A DNA stretch of 7,405 bases, from contig JAKAVI010000183.1 of NCBI GenBank assembly GCA_021817355.1, forward strand, positions 1 through 7,405, read 5' to 3'. This stretch comes from Pseudomonadota bacterium. Its GTDB lineage: Bacteria > Pseudomonadota > Alphaproteobacteria > Micropepsales > Micropepsaceae. The translations under genes and the position numbers were made by a program. This document shows, in pieces, positions 1 to 6,558 of the stretch. Below the pieces are notes generated by a model. The model saw nothing but the letters and a program-made list of their open reading frames with translations. It had not been told where the DNA came from and searched no databases. Position 1 is the stretch's first letter. Every line of letters starts with the position of its first letter.

Positions 1-239
1 CCGAGGGCATGATGGTGTTCTGCGAGCATGGCAAGGCGCCTGATGCGGCGGCCTATCGCTGGCAGCAACGCCTTGAACCGATGTGGCGACGCATCGGTGG
101 CGGCTGTCATCTGACCCGCGCTGTGCCCGAACTCATCGAGGCCGGCGGCTTTCGCATCGCGGATATGGAAACGATGTACCTGCCCGGCACACCCCATTTT
201 GCCGGCTTCAATTACTGGGGTACGGCAAAGCCTCGCTAG
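1..239 (+). CDS. Class I SAM-dependent methyltransferase, C-terminal fragment (5' end outside window)
   Basis: About 78 C-terminal residues are visible, in the frame whose first complete codon is at position 3, ending at a TAG stop. The sequence resembles the end of small UbiE/type 11-like methyltransferases that use S-adenosylmethionine. It shows an FCEHG strand end, a WQQRLEPMW helix, a GGCHLTR turn, a PELIEAGGF helix and a closing PGTPHFAGFNYWG segment. This arrangement is familiar from methyltransferases annotated as UbiE-like or phosphatidylethanolamine N-methyltransferase-like. The SAM-binding glycine motif lies upstream of the window, so the substrate cannot be judged. The ATGs at 9 and 12 are internal, because the reading frame stays open to the window edge. 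The next gene lies on the same strand about 135 bases downstream, so co-transcription is possible but not shown. Confidence 0.8.
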   Translation, partial: EGMMVFCEHGKAPDAAAYRWQQRLEPMWRRIGGGCHLTRAVPELIEAGGFRIADMETMYLPGTPHFAGFNYWGTAKPR

Positions 240-290
240 CCCTTGGCCTGGCGGCGCCAACCAGGAGCAGCTCTGGTGGCTGATTAACGC

Positions 291-320
291 TCGACGTTCC
301 AAGGGCGAGGCTCTTACTAT
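291..320 (+). promoter_or_regulatory. Weak sigma70-like promoter candidate upstream of the TPR-sulfotransferase gene
   Basis: TCGACG (291-296) and TACTAT (315-320) are separated by 18 bases, and each matches the sigma70 consensus at four of six positions. Transcription would start near 327, about 48 bases before GTG 375. Matches this weak occur by chance, so this is only a suggestion that the gene can be transcribed independently of the methyltransferase. Confidence 0.18.
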
Positions 321-365
321 GACAGGGGGGCGCGCCAGCGCCTCTTGATCGTTCAACCCGACTGC

Positions 366-369
366 AGGA
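366..369 (+). promoter_or_regulatory. Shine-Dalgarno AGGA that favours GTG 375 as start
   Basis: AGGA lies five bases before GTG 375. The longest open frame begins at TTG 345, but no well-spaced Shine-Dalgarno precedes that codon: the nearest purine-rich run (325-330) is about 14 bases away. GTG 375 also places the start just before the first TPR helix. Confidence 0.55.
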
Positions 370-374
370 TTGCC

Positions 375-2372
375 GTGACAGCAGCACGCAATGCCCAGCG
401 AGCGCTTGCGCGCGGGGTGGCCGCACTCGAGGCCGGACGCCCCGCACAAGCCGTCCCCCACCTGCGCACGGCGCTCGACCTCGCGCCGCAGAACGTCGGC
501 GCGGCAAGCTTCATGGGCTGCGCCCTGACGCGCCTGGGCCGAGCGACGGAGGCCGGGCCCTTCATTCTGGGCGCCGTGCGCGCTGCTCCGGGCGAACCCA
601 AGTGGCGTCTGCACCTGGCCGAATGGCTATTGGCGCAAAACCGGGCCGGTGAGGCCGAGAGGGAAGTTCTGGAGCTGTTGCGGCACCTGCCGCAAAGCGG
701 GACGGCCTTGGCACTGCTCGGCGATGCACAGGCCGCGCAAGACAAAAGGGCCGCGGCGCGGGAGGCCTATGGGCGGGCCTTGAGCTTGTCCGAGGCTGAT
801 CCCGTCGTCACCGTCAAGCTTGCCCGCATGATCGCTGCGATGGGCGACATCGCCGGGGCCTGGGCGCTCATCGGGAGGATCCACGGTGACACCAGTGAAG
901 CCTTCTTGCGCCTGAAAGCCGACCTCCTGGTCCTGGAGCGCAATTGGCCGGCCTTGCGCGCGCACGCCGAAGCCTGGCGCAAGGCCCAACCGGAAAGCCC
1001 GGCTGCCGCGCGCATGCAAGCCGCGGCCGCCTTCGAACTGGGCGATTTCCGGCTGGCCCGCAGCGCTACGCGCAAAATGCTCGCCCTGGCGACGCCCACC
1101 AGCGCCGATTGGGCGGCCTATGGCCAGATCTGCCTCCAGCTCAATGATTTTGATGAGGCCGAACGGGCCTTTGCCCAGGCTGCCAGGCTGGCGCCGCAGG
1201 ACCCAGCACTGCTCGCAGGCAGGGCACGGCTCTTGACCTTTCAGGGCCGCCTCGAAGACGCTGAGGCAGCCTGTCGGGCCGCACTGGCCCGCGATCCAGC
1301 CCGCGCTGATACTTACTGGTTGCTGGCACTTTTGAGCCGTGGACGCTTCCGGCGCGAGGAACTTGATGCGCTAAAAGAGCTCACACAGCAGAGCGCACGC
1401 CCCCCCGATGACCGCGCAATGGCGGGACTTGCGCTGGGCCACGGGCTGGAGGCGGCAGGTGACATCGAAGGGGCCTGCGCGGCCTATGACAGCGCCCATG
1501 CGCAAAAGCGCGAAATCGCCCGCCGCGAAGGCTATGGCTACGATGCAGCTGAGAGCGAAGCACGCTTCGCCCGCATTGTGGAGCTCTTTGCAGCGCCACC
1601 ACCTGAACGCGCGCCCATCAAGGGCCCGCGGCCGATCTTCATCTTCGGCATGCCCCGTTCAGGCACGACCCTGACCGATGCCGTCCTTGCCGGCCATCCC
1701 ATGGTGCAGGATTGCGGCGAACGCGTCGTGCTCGAGCTGCGTCTGAACGAGATCCTGCGCCGTCAGGAGCTGAAACTGCCTCCCCTGGCCGAACTCCAGC
1801 AGTGGGCGCGGGACTATCTTGCCGACATCGCGCTGCGCCCGGGTACCGCTTACGTCATCGACAAGAATCCGCTGAATTTTCAGGCCGCCGGGCTCATCGC
1901 GCAGATGTTCCCCAATGCCATCATGATCGAGCTTCGGCGCAATCCCCTGGAAGTGGGCCTCTCCATCTGGCGACACGAGTTCAGCAAGGGCTGGACCTTC
2001 ACCACCAGCCTCAGCGACATCGGCCATTTCTATGGTCAATACGCAAAACTGGCAGCGCATTGGCAGCGTGTGCTCGGGCCGCGGCTGGTGACACTGCAGT
2101 ATGAGGAGTTCGCGGCCAATTTCACGCACGCAGCCCCTCAGCTGCTGGCCCGCATCGGCCTCGACTGGCACGAGGCCTGCGGTGACTTTTCGCGACCGCG
2201 CCCGCCCATCGCAACACTGACCGCAGTACAGGTTCGCGATGCCGTCAGGCCAGCGGCACCGCGCGCCCCACGTTTCGGGGCTTATCTGGACCCATTGCGG
2301 GCCGCCCTTTTGGCGGCCAGTGTCGATCTCAACACGGGCATATGGCAGGGCACCAAATCCCGCGCACCCTAG
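375..2372 (+). CDS. Tetratricopeptide-repeat / sulfotransferase fusion protein
   Basis: The protein has 665 residues from GTG 375, or 675 from the alternative TTG 345. The first ~400 residues are alanine-rich helical repeats with TPR spacing. Clear units lie near residues 7-40, 41-74, 109-142, 244-277 and 278-311, several ending in a LAPQ/ARDP-type turn. The C-terminal ~245 residues form a sulfotransferase domain that transfers sulfate from PAPS. The 5'-phosphosulfate loop FGMPRSGTT is at 424-432. A CGE glutamate at 449 aligns with the catalytic glutamate of tyrosylprotein sulfotransferases. DKNPLNF is at 496-502. The 3'-phosphate motif RRNPLEVGLS is at 521-530. The closing QVRDAVRP...YLDPLRAAL segment is typical of bacterial TPR-sulfotransferases. 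No signal peptide or membrane segment is seen, so it is probably cytoplasmic. The acceptor is unknown; the TPR array may bind a protein or glycan partner. Domain assignment is firm and biological role is not. Confidence 0.92.
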   Translation: MTAARNAQRALARGVAALEAGRPAQAVPHLRTALDLAPQNVGAASFMGCALTRLGRATEAGPFILGAVRAAPGEPKWRLHLAEWLLAQNRAGEAEREVLELLRHLPQSGTALALLGDAQAAQDKRAAAREAYGRALSLSEADPVVTVKLARMIAAMGDIAGAWALIGRIHGDTSEAFLRLKADLLVLERNWPALRAHAEAWRKAQPESPAAARMQAAAAFELGDFRLARSATRKMLALATPTSADWAAYGQICLQLNDFDEAERAFAQAARLAPQDPALLAGRARLLTFQGRLEDAEAACRAALARDPARADTYWLLALLSRGRFRREELDALKELTQQSARPPDDRAMAGLALGHGLEAAGDIEGACAAYDSAHAQKREIARREGYGYDAAESEARFARIVELFAAPPPERAPIKGPRPIFIFGMPRSGTTLTDAVLAGHPMVQDCGERVVLELRLNEILRRQELKLPPLAELQQWARDYLADIALRPGTAYVIDKNPLNFQAAGLIAQMFPNAIMIELRRNPLEVGLSIWRHEFSKGWTFTTSLSDIGHFYGQYAKLAAHWQRVLGPRLVTLQYEEFAANFTHAAPQLLARIGLDWHEACGDFSRPRPPIATLTAVQVRDAVRPAAPRAPRFGAYLDPLRAALLAASVDLNTGIWQGTKSRAP

Positions 2373-2402
2373 GCCTGGTACCAGCACGACCAACACCAGG
2401 CC
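2372..2402. terminator. Hairpin-forming inverted repeat between convergent genes, possible bidirectional terminator
   Basis: GGCCTGGT (2372-2379) and ACCAGGCC (2395-2402) form a perfect 8-base stem with a 15-base loop. The stem begins at the last base of the TPR-sulfotransferase stop codon, in the 66-base gap between two convergent genes. A smaller palindrome, CTGGTACCAG (2375-2384), offers an alternative fold. No T-run follows on either strand, so it is not a canonical intrinsic terminator; it may stabilise 3' ends or pause polymerase. Confidence 0.4.
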
Positions 2403-2438
2403 GGTTGCGCGCTGATCACCGATCGCCCCGTTTGTGGC

Positions 2439-3074
2439 CTATCCCCTCGCCCGGTTCTGCGCCAGATCATAAGGTCCACCCTTGGTGATGGCCCGCCCAT
2501 AGGCAGGACGGCTCTGCATGCGGGCCCGATAGTCGCGCAGCAGCGGATATCCCTCAAGAACATCTCCGGCCGCCTCGAGCACAAACAGCAACTGGATATC
2601 GGCACCCGTCAGCCCGTCACCGACAAAATAGCTGCGCCCCTTGAGCGCGTTCTCCATATACCCAAAGTGATTGGCGATCTCGCTGTCGATGCGCGGGCGC
2701 AGCGGCGCCGCCCCCTCACCCAGCGTGCCGGCGTAAAGTGCCAGCATCAAAGGCAGCATGGCCGAGCCTTCGGCATAATGCATCCACTCGACATATTTCC
2801 AGTACTCGGCTGTTCCATGCGCCGGCCTGAACCTGCCCTTGCCATAGACATCGATCAGATATTCGACGATGGCGCCGGATTCGGCAATGATCGTGGCCCC
2901 ATCCTCCATCACCGGCGACTTGCCGAGCGGATGCACCTGTTTGAGTTCGGGCGGCGCCAATGGCACCGGGCTTTGGCGCTGATAGCGAATGATCTCGTAG
3001 GCAAGTCCCAGCTCTTCGGCCAGCCACAAAATACGCTGTGACCGTGAATTATTGAGATGATGGATCTTGATCAA
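2439..3074 (-). CDS. Glutathione S-transferase family protein
   Basis: The protein has 211 residues from TTG 3074, a normal length for a cytosolic GST. The N-terminal thioredoxin-like domain (about 1-76) opens with IKIHHLNNSRSQR, where a serine near 10-12 is the likely glutathione-activating residue. It continues with the cis-proline loop GKSPVM (P54) and the ESGAI glutathione-binding turn (E65, S66). The helical C-terminal domain (about 88-205) carries the LTGADI N-capping box (T156, D159) that stabilises the GST fold. The expected activity is conjugation or reduction of electrophiles with glutathione in the cytoplasm; the true substrate cannot be read from sequence. An ATG at 3119 is in frame, but using it would overlap the upstream GNAT gene and add 15 residues not expected in the family. 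The gene follows the GNAT gene by 14 bases, suggesting one transcript. Confidence 0.93.
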   Translation of the reverse strand: MIKIHHLNNSRSQRILWLAEELGLAYEIIRYQRQSPVPLAPPELKQVHPLGKSPVMEDGATIIAESGAIVEYLIDVYGKGRFRPAHGTAEYWKYVEWMHYAEGSAMLPLMLALYAGTLGEGAAPLRPRIDSEIANHFGYMENALKGRSYFVGDGLTGADIQLLFVLEAAGDVLEGYPLLRDYRARMQSRPAYGRAITKGGPYDLAQNRARG

Positions 3075-3080
3075 CGGATG

Positions 3081-3086
3081 CTCCTT
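3081..3086 (-). promoter_or_regulatory. Perfect Shine-Dalgarno AAGGAG setting the TTG start of the GST gene
   Basis: On the minus strand AAGGAG lies six bases before TTG 3074-3072. This optimal site decides the start: the protein then begins M-IKIHHLNN, as GSTs of this type do, instead of at ATG 3119 inside the GNAT gene. Confidence 0.8.
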
Positions 3087-3088
3087 GT

Positions 3089-3697
3089 TCAGTTGCGGGC
3101 GGCTCGCCACATCGGCCATAACATTGGGCCATCGGGGATCTTGATCTGCCCGGTCAACTCGAAGCCAAAGCTGCGATAGATCGGGATGTTCGTTTCCTTC
3201 GACGATTCGAGATAGGCGGGAAGCTTCTGGGCATCGATCATCGCCAGCCGCCGGCGCATCAGCCGTCCGGCAAAACCCTTGCCCTGATGTGCAGGATCGG
3301 TGCCGATAACCTGCAAATACCAGTGAGGCTCCTTGGGATGCTGGCGTTCAACCACATCCATGCTTGCCATCACCCGCAGCGCTCCGGTACCGAACACCCC
3401 GAGCAGCTCGGGCCCATGGACGATGTATTGCCACCAGTGGACATGCCATTGGCCGGGCGGGCGCCACAGTGAAGCCGCTTCATAGCCTTCCGTCACATCA
3501 CACGAGCCAAGCGGCTGCGCCAGCTTGAACAGCAGACGGAAAAGGCGCGGCATCACGACCGGACGGGTACGCGGGTCCGACAGCAAATGGCACATCATCG
3601 GATCGTCATGGAAAGCCCGGGCCAAAGAGCCAGACAGCGCCAAGCTGTCAGACGCCACTGCCTCACGCGCTCCAGCCGTGTTCATCTCGCTCACCAT
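3089..3697 (-). CDS. GNAT-family N-acetyltransferase
   Basis: The protein has 202 residues. The start ATG 3697 has GGAG five bases upstream; a second in-frame ATG at codon 5 is possible. Motif A of the GNAT fold, which binds the pyrophosphate of acetyl-CoA, is seen as WYLQVIGTDPAHQGKGFAG (126-144), with the Q138-x-x-G141-x-A143 signature. Motif B follows as AYLESSKETNIPIYRSFGFE (161-180). The N-terminal part has a helix with AFHDDPMMCHLL, common in GNAT proteins of this size, and a WRPPGQWHVHWW segment that probably lines the acceptor site. It should transfer an acetyl group from acetyl-CoA to an amine, but the acceptor (small molecule, antibiotic or protein) is not identifiable. It is probably the first gene of a two-gene unit with the downstream GST. 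The 107-base spacer upstream should hold the promoter, but I found no convincing boxes. Confidence 0.9.
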   Translation of the reverse strand: MVSEMNTAGAREAVASDSLALSGSLARAFHDDPMMCHLLSDPRTRPVVMPRLFRLLFKLAQPLGSCDVTEGYEAASLWRPPGQWHVHWWQYIVHGPELLGVFGTGALRVMASMDVVERQHPKEPHWYLQVIGTDPAHQGKGFAGRLMRRRLAMIDAQKLPAYLESSKETNIPIYRSFGFELTGQIKIPDGPMLWPMWRAARN

Positions 3698-3804
3698 AAA
3701 AGCTCCAGCCCATCCGTCCCTGGCCCGGCGCGAGCCCGGTGATCAAATGCTAGTTGAGGGCCGCGCGCAACGAAAGCCCTTCGCCATCTTCACCCCCCGC
3801 AAAG

Positions 3805-4980
3805 CTAGCGATTGAGTTCACGCATCGCCTTGTCAAGGCCGTCCAGGGTCAGCGGGAACATGCGATCGGAAATGATCTGCCGGACGAGGCCGATCGACGG
3901 CGTGTACTCCCAATGCTTTTCTGCAACCGGATTGAGCCACACCAGATGCGGATAAATCTGCGCGCAGCGGTCGAGCCATACCGCGCCCGGCTCTTCGTTC
4001 CAATGTTCGACCGAGCCGCCCGGATAGGTCAGCTCATAGGGGCTCATCGTGGCGTCGCCGACGAAAATGACCTTGTAGTCATGAGGAAACTTGTGCAGCA
4101 CATCGAAGGTAGGGTTCTTCTCATTATGACGGCGCCGGTTGTCCTTCCACACCGCCTCATAAAGGCAGTTGTGGAAGTAAAAAAACTCCATGTGCTTGAA
4201 CTCGGTGCGCGCCGCGGAGAACAGCTCCTCACAGAGCTTGATATAGGCGTCCATCGAACCGCCTATATCAAAGAAGATCAGGACCTTGACGGTATTGTGC
4301 CGCTCCGGCACCAGCTTCAGGTCAAGATAGCCCTTGCTGGCGGTGTTGTGGATGGTGTCTGGCAGATCGAGTTCGGTCTCGGCGCCCTGGCGGGCCCATT
4401 TGCGCAGCCGGCGCAATGCCACCTTGATATTGCGCGTTCCCAGCTCAATGGAATCGTCAAGATTCCTGTACTCGCGCTTGTCCCATACTTTCACCGCCCG
4501 GCCCTGGCGTGACTTGTCCTGACCGATCCGGATACCTTCGGGATTATACCCCGAATTGCCGAAGGGCGAGGTGCCTCCCGAACCGATCCATTTGTTGCCG
4601 CCCTCATGGCGGGACTTCTGCTCCTCGAGACGCTCCTTCAGCGTCTCCATCAGCTTGTCCCAGCCCCCCAGAGCCTCGATCTGCTTCTTTTCCTCTTCGG
4701 TAAGAAATTTTTCCGTGAGCGCCTTCAGCCATTCTTCCGGGATCTGGGCAATCTCGCTGGCATCAAGGTTCTCAAGCCCCTTGAACACATGGCCAAATAC
4801 CCGGTCAAACTTGTCGAGGTTGCGCTCATCCTTGACCAGCGCCGCACGTGACAGGACGTAGAACTCATCGACCTTAAGATCGATGACCCCGCGCTCGAGC
4901 GCCTCCATCAGCGCCAGATATTCCTTGAGCGTCACCGGCACCCGGGCAGAACGCAATTCCTCGAAGAACTGAAAGAACAT
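3805..4980 (-). CDS. VWA domain-containing CoxE-like protein (partner type of MoxR ATPases)
   Basis: The protein has 391 residues. The start ATG 4980 has GAGGG about ten bases upstream, slightly distant. Residues 1-80 form a helical N-terminal region beginning MFFQFFEELR. A charged, possibly coiled-coil stretch (83-125) and a glycine-rich linker follow, with WIGSGGTSPFG (131-141) and YNPEGIRIG (145-153), typical of COG3825-like proteins. The C-terminal VWA domain (about 230-391) carries a metal-ion-dependent adhesion site. Its first element is D238-I-G-G-S242, so the first serine of the usual DxSxS is glycine; VGDAT at 307-311 supplies the later acidic element (D309). No signal peptide or membrane helix is seen. 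Proteins of this family usually sit beside a MoxR AAA+ ATPase and are thought to act as its adaptor in maturing or remodelling targets. Here a secreted-protein gene separates the pair. The target is unknown. Confidence 0.9.
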   Translation of the reverse strand: MFFQFFEELRSARVPVTLKEYLALMEALERGVIDLKVDEFYVLSRAALVKDERNLDKFDRVFGHVFKGLENLDASEIAQIPEEWLKALTEKFLTEEEKKQIEALGGWDKLMETLKERLEEQKSRHEGGNKWIGSGGTSPFGNSGYNPEGIRIGQDKSRQGRAVKVWDKREYRNLDDSIELGTRNIKVALRRLRKWARQGAETELDLPDTIHNTASKGYLDLKLVPERHNTVKVLIFFDIGGSMDAYIKLCEELFSAARTEFKHMEFFYFHNCLYEAVWKDNRRRHNEKNPTFDVLHKFPHDYKVIFVGDATMSPYELTYPGGSVEHWNEEPGAVWLDRCAQIYPHLVWLNPVAEKHWEYTPSIGLVRQIISDRMFPLTLDGLDKAMRELNR

Positions 4981-5059
4981 GGCAGGCGACCCTCATGGCA
5001 ATGCGCGTAGTACCAAGCCTAGCCTCGATCCTTTGCAGGCGCCATTGCGCTGTTTGCGT

Positions 5060-5668
5060 TCACGGTCCGGCAGGGGGCGAGCCCGCGGCGTGACGGGGCC
5101 GAAGCGCGGCAAGGCCAGGACCAAAGACCCAATCCAGAAACACCGTCTTGGTGGCATCATCCCTTGGTGAGGCATACTCACTAATCACCTCCACCACCCA
5201 GCCCCGTATCGGCGCGCTCGCATAGCTGACACGATAATGCAGGTTCTCCAGATGGGAGGTTTCATAGGTCCGGCTGAACACGGGCAGCACCCGTCCGGCC
5301 GCAGCAAAGGAGAGGTTTTTCTGTGCAACGACCCTGCCCCCACTGCCTGCTTCCTGGGAAAACTGACCGGCCAGCAAACCAGGCCCGTCGAACTGTCCGT
5401 CAAGCGGGAGAATACGCACAGTACCGTAAATCCCGTCGAGGGCGTAATAGCTGCAGAAGACCCGCTTCTGGCTCACGCTGCTCTGACCTGCCGCATCCCG
5501 GATGTAGGGCCCGATCCTGTCCGGACAGACAAAGCCCGAGGCACGCGCGATACGCCCGTCATGGGGGCCATCACGGAATGCCCCAAGCGCAACCGTTGCG
5601 CCGCGGGCACTGGCAAGGGCGGTACTCACAAGCGCCAGGGCCCAGAGCACAAGCAGCCGTCTGACCAT
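5060..5668 (-). CDS. Uncharacterised exported protein between moxR-like and VWA genes
   Basis: I do not recognise a family. The protein has 202 residues and starts with a convincing Sec signal peptide: MVRRLL, a hydrophobic core to about residue 18, and an ALASA-like cleavage site near 19-21. The mature part is predicted mostly beta/mixed. It has two cysteines, C48 in GFVCPDRIG and C72 in RVFCSYYALDG, which could form a periplasmic disulfide. Aromatic strands follow (GIYGTVRIL, HYRVSYA, GWVVEVISEYA). The tail is rich in proline and alanine. There is no lipobox. The start ATG overlaps the stop of the upstream MoxR gene as TAATG, which implies translational coupling and membership in the same operon. 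The VWA gene follows 79 bases later. The opposite strand is also open here, but the signal peptide and the coupling favour this frame. The role may be linked to the MoxR/VWA machinery, but this is inference from position only. Confidence 0.75.
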   Translation of the reverse strand: MVRRLLVLWALALVSTALASARGATVALGAFRDGPHDGRIARASGFVCPDRIGPYIRDAAGQSSVSQKRVFCSYYALDGIYGTVRILPLDGQFDGPGLLAGQFSQEAGSGGRVVAQKNLSFAAAGRVLPVFSRTYETSHLENLHYRVSYASAPIRGWVVEVISEYASPRDDATKTVFLDWVFGPGLAALRPRHAAGSPPAGP

Positions 5669-6525
5669 TACGACCGACTCTCGCGCCGCGCCAGGAACGC
5701 CAGACGCTCGAACAAGTGCACGTCCTGCTCATTTTTGAGCAGCGCGCCATGCAGTGGCGGGATCAGGCGCGTCGGATCTTTTTCCTTGAGCGCCTCCGGC
5801 GGCACGTCTTCGTTCAGCAGCAGCTTGAGCCAGTCCAGCAGTTCGCTGGTCGATGGCTTCTTCTTGAGCCCGGGAACATCGCGGATCTGATAAAAGACAT
5901 TGAGCGCTTCGGACACCAGCTTCTGCTTGATGCGGGGGTAATGCACATCGACGATCTGCTGCATCGTCTCGCGATCGGGAAACTTGATGTAATGGAAGAA
6001 ACAGCGCCGCAGAAAGGCGTCCGGCAGTTCCTTCTCGTTGTTGGAGGTGATGAGAATGATCGGCCGCTGGTCCGCCTTGATGGTCTCACCGGTCTCGTAG
6101 ACGAAGAACTCCATGCGATCCAGTTCGAGCAGCAGGTCGTTGGGAAATTCGATGTCGGCCTTGTCGATCTCGTCGATCAGCAGCACCGGACGGGCCTTGC
6201 TTTCGAAGGCCTCCCAGAGCTTGCCTTGCTTGATGTAGTTCTTGACGTCCTTGACCCGTGGATCGCCGAGCTGTGAATCGCGCAGGCGCGTGACCGCATC
6301 ATATTCGTAGAGGCCTTGCTGCGCCTTGGTGGTGGATTTGACATGCCAGGTGATGAGCGGCGCGGACAGGGCATCGGCCACCTCATAGGCCAGCTGGGTC
6401 TTGCCGGTTCCCGGTTCCCCCTTGATCAGAAGCGGCCGTTCCAACGTGATCGCCGCGTTAACGGCGATCCTGAGGTCGTCGGTCGCAACATATTTATCCG
6501 TACCTTGAAATCGCTGGGCGCTCAT
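5668..6525 (-). CDS. MoxR-family AAA+ ATPase
   Basis: The protein has 285 residues. The start ATG 6525 has AGGA seven bases upstream. It is a single AAA+ module with Walker A GEPGTGKT (36-43), Walker B LLIDEID (115-121), sensor 1 ITSNN (159-163) and arginine-finger candidates in FLRRC (R173, R174). A helical lid follows, with KPSTSELLDWLKLL (223-236) where sensor 2 would be. No obvious sensor-2 arginine is seen there; I believe this is usual for this subgroup, but that is recollection. MoxR ATPases form hexameric rings that remodel or activate client proteins, commonly together with a VWA-domain protein. The CoxE-like VWA gene two positions downstream is the expected partner. The gene lies 33 bases after gluQ with no terminator between, and its stop overlaps the start of the exported-protein gene. 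Catalytic motifs are intact, so it should be an active cytoplasmic ATPase. Confidence 0.95.
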   Translation of the reverse strand: MSAQRFQGTDKYVATDDLRIAVNAAITLERPLLIKGEPGTGKTQLAYEVADALSAPLITWHVKSTTKAQQGLYEYDAVTRLRDSQLGDPRVKDVKNYIKQGKLWEAFESKARPVLLIDEIDKADIEFPNDLLLELDRMEFFVYETGETIKADQRPIILITSNNEKELPDAFLRRCFFHYIKFPDRETMQQIVDVHYPRIKQKLVSEALNVFYQIRDVPGLKKKPSTSELLDWLKLLLNEDVPPEALKEKDPTRLIPPLHGALLKNEQDVHLFERLAFLARRESRS

Positions 6526-6558
6526 GCCGTGATCCTTTGAAATAGCGGTATGGCAAGC

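Noticed and set aside
239..306. Inverted repeat GCCCTTGG (239-246) and CCAAGGGC (299-306) flanking the spacer after the methyltransferase
   Set aside because: It is perfect over 8 bases, but the arms are 52 bases apart with no T-run and no known operator pattern, so chance pairing is likely.
1659..2396. 245-residue open frame on the minus strand opposite the sulfotransferase domain
   Set aside because: The plus strand encodes clear sulfotransferase motifs over the same bases. Long antisense frames are expected at this GC content, and the translation shows no recognisable domain.
3062..3146. 11-base direct repeat GGATCTTGATC at 3062-3072 and 3136-3146
   Set aside because: Both copies lie inside coding sequence and encode an Ile-Lys-Ile stretch in the GST and GNAT proteins, so coincidence of codon choice explains them.
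3757..3780. Possible terminator hairpin AGGGC/GCCCT after the VWA gene
   Set aside because: The stem is only five bases with a 14-base loop and has no T-run, too weak to call.
3754..4512. 252-residue plus-strand open frame opposite the VWA gene
   Set aside because: It is antisense to a gene with conserved VWA and CoxE-like motifs, has no recognisable domain and no good ribosome site, so it is a shadow frame.
5237..5890. 217-residue plus-strand open frame across the exported-protein and moxR genes
   Set aside because: It runs over the end of the MoxR gene, becomes serine-rich low-complexity sequence, and lacks domain features. The minus-strand frame has a signal peptide and a coupled start.
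5716..6276. 186-residue plus-strand open frame opposite moxR
   Set aside because: It is the reverse complement of conserved AAA+ sequence, including Walker B, and has no independent support.
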